Assembly: GCF_030315685.1 (NCBI RefSeq)
Contig: NZ_JASXSI010000037.1
Coordinates: 1 to 34,359 of the forward strand
Direction: 5' to 3'
Origin: Gordonia sp. ABSL11-1
GTDB taxonomy: Bacteria; Actinomycetota; Actinomycetes; Mycobacteriales; Mycobacteriaceae
Length of the DNA stretch: 34,359 bases
Every line of letters begins with the position of its first letter. Position 1 is the first letter of the stretch. Below are positions 30,179-34,359 of this stretch, one piece after another. Both the position numbers and the translations under genes were made by a program. The notes under the pieces are model-generated. The model did no database searches and had not been told where the DNA came from. It saw only the letters and a program-made list of their open reading frames with translations.

Positions 30179-32059
30179 TCACCCGCCGAGCTGCTTGGCC
30201 AGGTCGCTCAGCACATCCGGATCCTCGATGGTCGAGGGCACCGTGTACTCCTCGTGATCGGCAATCTGCCGCATGGCCTTTCGTAGGATCTTGCCCGAAC
30301 GTGTCTTGGGGAGGGCGGGAACGACGGTCACGTCGCGGAACGTGGCCACGGCGCCGATCTCGTCACGCACCATCCGCACCAGCTCGTCGCGCAGGGTGTC
30401 GGCGCCGATCTCCACGCCCGCCTTGAGCACCACATACCCGCTGGGTCGCTGCCCCTTCAGGTCATCGTGGATGCCGATGACCGCGCACTCCGCGACCGCC
30501 GGATGCGATGCGACGACGGCCTCGATGCTGCCCGTCGACAGTCGGTGTCCGGCAACGTTGATCACGTCGTCGGAGCGGCCGAGCACGAAGATGTAGCCGT
30601 CGGCGTCGATGTATCCGGAGTCGCCGGTCAGGTAGTAGCCGTCGAAGGCCGACAGATAGGACTTGCGGAATCGCTCCTCATCACGCCAGAGACCGGCGAG
30701 AGTGCCCGGCGGCAAGGGCAATTCGATGACGATGCTGCCCTCCTCCCCCGCCGGGAGCGGTGAGCCCTCGGCGTCGACCACCCCCACCCGATACCCCGGA
30801 ACCGGCACGGTGGGCGATCCTGCCTTGATCGGCATCTCCTCCAGACCACGCAGATTCGCTGCGATCGCCCAGCCGGTCTCGGTCTGCCACCAGTGATCGA
30901 CGACCGGCACGCCGAGAACTGCGCTCGCCCACTCGAAGGTGTCCGGATCGAGCCGCTCGCCCGCGGCGAACAACGCGCGCAGGCAGGAGGTGTCGTACTT
31001 CGCGAGTTCTCCAGCCTCCGGGTCCGTCTTGCGGATGGCCCGGATCGCCGTGGGTGCGGTGAACAGCGCACTGACCCGATGGTCGGCGATCACCCGCCAG
31101 AACGCTCCGGCGTCAGGAGTACCGACCGGCTTCCCCTCGTACATCACCGTCGTCGCGCCGATCAGCAACGGGGCGTACACGATGTAGGAGTGGCCGACGA
31201 CCCAGCCGACGTCCGACGCGGTCCACCACACGTCGCCCGGGGAGATGCCATAGATGTTGCCCATGGACCAGCTGAGCGCGACGGCGTGACCACCGTTGTC
31301 GCGCACCACACCCTTCGGCTTCCCGGTGGTGCCGGACGTGTACAGGATGTAGAGCGGATCGGTGGCCGAGACCGTTGCCGGTCCCGCGGGTTCGGCCTTC
31401 GCCATCTCGGTGTCCCAGTCGGACCAGCCGTCGTGATCGCCTGCTCCCCCGGCGATCTCGGGCCGGTCCTTGACGATGACGATCGATGGTGGCACCTGTG
31501 TGAGCTCGAGCGCCCGCGACACGATCGGCAGGTACTCGACGGTGCGTCCCGGCTCGAGTCCACCCGAGGCCGTCACGACGGCAGCCGGCTCGGCGTCGTC
31601 GATCCGGGTGGCCAACTCCGGCGCGGCGAAGCCGCCGAACACCACCGAGTGCACGGCGCCGATCCGCGCGCAGGCCAGCATCGCGATCGCCGCCTCCGGG
31701 ATCATCGGCATGTAGATGATGACCCGATCACCGGTGCCGATCCCGCGGGCGGTCAGGACCCCGGCGAATCGCGACACCTCGTCCAGCAGTTCCCGGTATG
31801 TGTAGGTCCGGGTCTGACCCACCATCGCCGAGTCCCAGATCAGGGCCGTGCGGTCTCCGTGTCCGGCCTCCACGTGCCGGTCGAGCGCGTTGTAGGAGGT
31901 GTTCAGCATGCCGTCGGGGAACCAGCGGTAGAACGGTGCCGCGCTGTCGTCGAGGGCTCGGGTCGGCGGTGCCACCCAGTCGATGGCTCCGGCGGCGTCG
32001 AGCCAGAACGTCTCGCGATCATCACGTGCCTGCGCAAAAGCATCGCCGTATCGGCCCAT
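30179..32059 (-). CDS. prpE: Propionyl-CoA synthetase
   Basis: 626 residues from ATG 32059. AMP-forming acyl-CoA synthetase: substrate-pocket N-terminal segment with WFPDGMLNTSYNALDRH, P-loop YILYTSGTTGKPKGVV, A5 motif DHWWQTETGW (the Trp that sizes the pocket for short acyls), A7 YLTGDSGY, A8 RSDDVINVAGHRLSTG, and A10 PKTRSGKILRK with the acetylatable catalytic Lys. The NTSYNALDRHV and VVRDNGGHAVAL sequences match PrpE/ACSS3 rather than acetyl-CoA synthetase. It activates propionate, feeding methylcitrate or methylmalonyl pathways, and would link to odd-chain or cholesterol-type catabolism. It may also accept other short acids. Confidence 0.92.
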   Translation of the reverse strand: MGRYGDAFAQARDDRETFWLDAAGAIDWVAPPTRALDDSAAPFYRWFPDGMLNTSYNALDRHVEAGHGDRTALIWDSAMVGQTRTYTYRELLDEVSRFAGVLTARGIGTGDRVIIYMPMIPEAAIAMLACARIGAVHSVVFGGFAAPELATRIDDAEPAAVVTASGGLEPGRTVEYLPIVSRALELTQVPPSIVIVKDRPEIAGGAGDHDGWSDWDTEMAKAEPAGPATVSATDPLYILYTSGTTGKPKGVVRDNGGHAVALSWSMGNIYGISPGDVWWTASDVGWVVGHSYIVYAPLLIGATTVMYEGKPVGTPDAGAFWRVIADHRVSALFTAPTAIRAIRKTDPEAGELAKYDTSCLRALFAAGERLDPDTFEWASAVLGVPVVDHWWQTETGWAIAANLRGLEEMPIKAGSPTVPVPGYRVGVVDAEGSPLPAGEEGSIVIELPLPPGTLAGLWRDEERFRKSYLSAFDGYYLTGDSGYIDADGYIFVLGRSDDVINVAGHRLSTGSIEAVVASHPAVAECAVIGIHDDLKGQRPSGYVVLKAGVEIGADTLRDELVRMVRDEIGAVATFRDVTVVPALPKTRSGKILRKAMRQIADHEEYTVPSTIEDPDVLSDLAKQLGG

Positions 32060-32178
32060 CGTCTACGCCCATCCCTCTCGCTCGCCGCCCGTGCATCCGC
32101 ATCCGCGGTCCATGTTCGCTTCGAGGTTAACGATGTGACCGTTGCCACGGCGTTGCTTCGGCCGCGGCAGGCGTCGAC

Positions 32179-32427
32179 TCAGTCGAGATACTTCTCGACG
32201 ACCTCGGCGGGACGCACCGACGCATCGTCTGGATCGGCCCCCGCGTCGCGTCGACCCTGTCGCTGCCGGAGTAGATCCCAGCACTGGTCCAGGGAGACCT
32301 CGAGCTCCTGGAGTCGGTTGTTCTCCTCGGCCCGGGTGATCTCACCGCGGCCGAACTTCTCGCGGAGTTCGTGCTCTTCGGAGATCAGTTCGGTGATGTG
32401 CTTGTGGATGGACTTGTCCGTGGCCAT
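32179..32427 (-). CDS. DUF2630 family protein
   Basis: 82 residues from ATG 32427, preceded by GGGAG. An almost all-helical small protein: ATDKSIHKHITELISEEHEL, then REKFGRGEITRAEENNRLQ and LEVSLDQCWDLLRQRQGRRD, with a short tail carrying VRPAEVVEKYLD. This is the complete pattern of the DUF2630 family, found widely in actinobacteria. No function is known. It is monocistronic with a short gap to prpE. No membrane segment. Confidence 0.9.
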   Translation of the reverse strand: MATDKSIHKHITELISEEHELREKFGRGEITRAEENNRLQELEVSLDQCWDLLRQRQGRRDAGADPDDASVRPAEVVEKYLD

Positions 32428-32524
32428 GTCTCCCACGGTAGTCCGCGAAGGACAGGCGAGCCCGCGAACGGGTCCGAAGATCGATCGGCCGTGCTCTTAC
32501 CTCGACTGACTTCAGTCTTCCCGC

Positions 32525-33136
32525 TCAGTACAACCACTTCCGGAACTCGGTCTCCTCGAAGGCCTTCTCCAGTTCGGCCTCGTCGAGTTCGGGCAGCACG
32601 GCCTTCGTGATCTTCGCGGTGCTGGGCAGTGCATCCGGTGTCCAGGTGTCCGGTCGCCACAGGTCCGATCGCAGGAACGCCTTGGAGCAGTGGAAGAAGA
32701 CCTCCTCGACCTCCACCTCCAGTGCAAGGATCGGGCGCTGACCCTTCACCGCGAGATCGTCGAAATAGTCGGCGTCGTCGACGATCCGTGCGGCGCCGTT
32801 GATCCGGAGCGTGTCGCCCCGTCCGGGGATCACCGCGATGGTCCCGACGTGCGGGTTCTCCAGCACGTTCAGGTACCCGTCGACGCGCTTGTTCCCCGGA
32901 CGTTCCGGGATGGCGATGTGTCGGTCGTCGATGACGTGCACGACCTTGCCCGCGGGGTCGCCCTTCGGGGAGACGTCGAGCCGCCCGCCGGCGTCGGAGG
33001 TGGCGAGAAAGACCATCGGACACGCAGTCAGCCAGGCGATGTGCACGCGGTGCAACGACGGACGCACCTTCTCCACGACGGTCGGATGAGGGTGGCCGAC
33101 GATCTCACGCAACTGTTCCGGGGTCGTGATATCCAC
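32525..33136 (-). CDS. PPOX-class split-barrel flavoprotein
   Basis: 203 residues from ATG 33136. Pyridoxamine-5'-phosphate-oxidase-like fold of the MSMEG_1061 subgroup. Strands include HIAWLTACPMVFLATSDAGG, RLDVSPKGDPAGKVVHVID, HIAIPERPGNKRVDGYLNVL (FMN phosphate site region), VGTIAVIPGRGDTLRINGAA and VEEVFFHCSKAFLRS. A C-terminal helical tail (LDEAELEKAFEETEFRKWLY) follows. It probably binds FMN; the reaction is unknown. It is not a close copy of the broken split-barrel gene at 69-504, which belongs to another subgroup. Confidence 0.85.
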   Translation of the reverse strand: MDITTPEQLREIVGHPHPTVVEKVRPSLHRVHIAWLTACPMVFLATSDAGGRLDVSPKGDPAGKVVHVIDDRHIAIPERPGNKRVDGYLNVLENPHVGTIAVIPGRGDTLRINGAARIVDDADYFDDLAVKGQRPILALEVEVEEVFFHCSKAFLRSDLWRPDTWTPDALPSTAKITKAVLPELDEAELEKAFEETEFRKWLY

Positions 33137-33235
33137 ACCACCATGGTGGCATCACCAGTGACATGAACGGCAACGGCCCGTCGACCCCGCCAACCGACGC
33201 CGTTTGCCTGCGGTGAGGCCGGGTATCCGCAAGCC

Positions 33236-33505
33236 ATGAGCACAATGTCCAAGGCCCTGTACAAGCCGCTGTCGATCGCCACGAGCGTGCTCGGTGGCGT
33301 CGTCGCGGGCGCTGCCTTCGGTCAGGTCTGGAAACGGATCACCGACGACCGGGAGGTGCCCGATCCGAAGGATCTCCAGCACAGTACGGCGGAGGTCCTC
33401 GCCGGAGCCGCTCTGCAGGGCTTGATCTTCGGATTGGTCCGCGCGGCGATCGACCGGGCCGGGGCGAAGGGGTATCGGGCTGTGACACACGAGAACCCTC
33501 AGTGA
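33236..33505 (+). CDS. DUF4235 membrane protein
   Basis: 89 residues from ATG 33236. Two hydrophobic segments: SIATSVLGGVVAGAAFGQVW (about 13-32) and VLAGAALQGLIFGLVRAAID (about 54-73), joined by a loop with DDREVPDPKD. The pattern KPLSIATSVLGGVVAG..FxxVWK is that of DUF4235, an actinobacterial small membrane protein with no known role. It precedes another membrane gene on the same strand after 62 bp. Confidence 0.88.
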   Translation: MSTMSKALYKPLSIATSVLGGVVAGAAFGQVWKRITDDREVPDPKDLQHSTAEVLAGAALQGLIFGLVRAAIDRAGAKGYRAVTHENPQ

Positions 33506-33567
33506 ACAACCGGCTCTGATCAGGGCGAACACCCTTGTAACGCGCCCACGCGGACTATCGTCGACCC

Positions 33568-34098
33568 ATGGACCAGTCCGCCTTCTACGGGGTCGTCGCC
33601 GCGACGAACTTCACGCTTCTGGGTTTGTGGTGGGTCGCGATCAAGGACCGCGACGACCTGAACGGGTCCACCGGTCCCGGCCGGTCCATGGCCTACCTGG
33701 TCTCCCTGCAGTTCGTCATCCCGGCAGCGGTCTCGCTACTGGCCCAGGTCGCTCCCGACATCGCGGCGATCTGGCGCTTCGCCTTCGCGGTGGCGGGTTT
33801 CCTGGGTGCCATCGGGGTTGCGTTGCTGGCCAATCAGTTCGCCCGTCTGAGGGCGTCGACGGTCCTGCCGTGGGTCTTTGCCGTACTCGGGGTACCCCTC
33901 TACCTGGCAGTCGCGCTGGGCGCCGTCTGGCCGGGTTTGTCCGGGGCGCTCGGACTGGCTCTGACGCCCATCGAATTCGAGGGTCTGCTGATCTGCCTGA
34001 TCGTGATCCTCGGGGTGCAGGAGGCGTGGTTCGTGACGATGACGCCGCGGCGCAACAGCGACGCGATCCACAACCCCGCGGAAAGCGAAAGGCCCTGA
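33568..34098 (+). CDS. Membrane protein of unknown function
   Basis: 176 residues from ATG 33568. Five membrane helices are visible: AAFYGVVAATNFTLLGL-like start (about 5-22), YLVSLQFVIPAAVSLLAQV (44-62), FAFAVAGFLGAIGVALLAN (72-90), LPWVFAVLGVPLYLAVALGAV (99-119) and FEGLLICLIVILGVQEAW (137-155). The acidic/polar tail is short. No recognised transport motif. It is followed by a terminator overlapping the stop. Confidence 0.82.
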   Translation: MDQSAFYGVVAATNFTLLGLWWVAIKDRDDLNGSTGPGRSMAYLVSLQFVIPAAVSLLAQVAPDIAAIWRFAFAVAGFLGAIGVALLANQFARLRASTVLPWVFAVLGVPLYLAVALGAVWPGLSGALGLALTPIEFEGLLICLIVILGVQEAWFVTMTPRRNSDAIHNPAESERP

Positions 34099-34124
34099 CC
34101 GACTTGATGTTGCCGGTCAGGGCC
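34091..34124. terminator. Terminator between membrane gene and tRNA-fMet
   Basis: A 10-bp stem GGCCCTGACC/GGTCAGGGCC (34091-34100 with 34115-34124) has a 14-nt loop. It begins within the last codons of the membrane gene and ends 9 nt before the tRNA 3' end, so it can serve transcripts from both sides. Confidence 0.72.
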
Positions 34125-34132
34125 CTTCCTCG

Positions 34133-34206
34133 TAGCGGGGACAGGATTTGAACCTGCGACCTCTGGGTTATGAGCCCAGCGAGCTACCGAGCTGCTCCAC
34201 CCCGCG
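34133..34206 (-). tRNA. Initiator tRNA-fMet (anticodon CAT)
   Basis: A 74-nt cloverleaf on the minus strand. Initiator features: an unpaired 1:72 (C with T), three consecutive G-C pairs at the base of the anticodon stem (GGG-CTCATAA-CCC), and anticodon CAT. The T loop is GGTTCAAATCC. CCA is not encoded. The following 34207-34359 shows no gene that I can support. Confidence 0.93.
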
Positions 34207-34359
34207 TTGGTGAACACCACGTTACACACACGCTCACGACGGATGCAAATCGCCTCCGATACCGCCGACGAGCTGCGAAAACAGGTGTGACCGCGGACAC
34301 CTTCAGCAGCTGACGGCCATCACTTCTCGTGCACACCCATCAATGCCGCGAGCTGCTGG

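Overview
The window is high-GC actinobacterial chromosome, most likely from the Mycobacteriales and probably Gordonia or a close relative. Evidence is the heavy GTG/TTG start usage, a one-piece tmRNA with an ADKNQRDYALAA tag (close to the mycobacterial tag), and the conserved order smpB-ftsX-ftsE-(Pro/Thr-rich membrane protein)-mscS-like-prfB, as in Mycobacterium. The genus is an inference from gene content.

Layout. (1) 1-2,890 is a degraded edge. It holds a twice-frameshifted flavin/F420 split-barrel gene, a scrap of an IS3-type transposase, a polytopic membrane protein whose 3' end runs into that scrap, and the C-terminal third of a large serine recombinase. (2) 2,893-10,554 is a compact 7.6-kb integrated element in the 3' part of a tRNA-Ala(GGC) gene, bounded by 49-bp perfect direct repeats. 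A rightward unit (HTH protein, tyrosine integrase) faces a leftward unit. The leftward unit runs AlpA-like HTH, AAA replication helicase, an iteron cluster around an A+T-richer core, three small ORFs, a small-terminase-like protein, a helical protein, a 56-aa zinc ribbon and a free-standing M41-like metallopeptidase. Most small genes overlap by 4-8 nt. There are no capsid, tail, large-terminase or conjugation genes. The plan (integrase, AlpA/Xis, Rep plus ori, TerS-like) matches phage-inducible chromosomal islands, so I propose it is an actinobacterial phage satellite. This is the main discovery candidate.

(3) 10,509-22,500 is core chromosome, almost all on the minus strand. It carries tRNA-Ala, a membrane-anchored DsbA-like thioredoxin, phosphoglucomutase, tmRNA, glutamate decarboxylase, a GH27 alpha-galactosidase lipoprotein, SmpB (3 kb from its partner tmRNA), FtsX/FtsE, a Pro/Thr-rich membrane protein, an MscS channel and RF2. 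An alpha/beta hydrolase lies on the plus strand. (4) 22,600-28,025 has hisN, a VOC-family gene broken by a 16-bp tandem duplication, a metallo-beta-lactamase-fold hydrolase, a DUF2752 protein, and a two-gene acyl-CoA dehydrogenase operon behind two palindromic operators. (5) 28,046-34,359 has a strong palindrome, a frameshifted universal stress protein gene, a two-subunit CrcB fluoride channel operon with a probable fluoride riboswitch, a membrane protein, propionyl-CoA synthetase, a DUF2630 protein, a PPOX-type protein, a DUF4235 protein, a membrane protein and initiator tRNA-fMet.

Three genes carry frame-disrupting lesions (69-504, 23,528-23,960, 28,098-28,638). Read-level checking is needed to separate real decay from assembly error.
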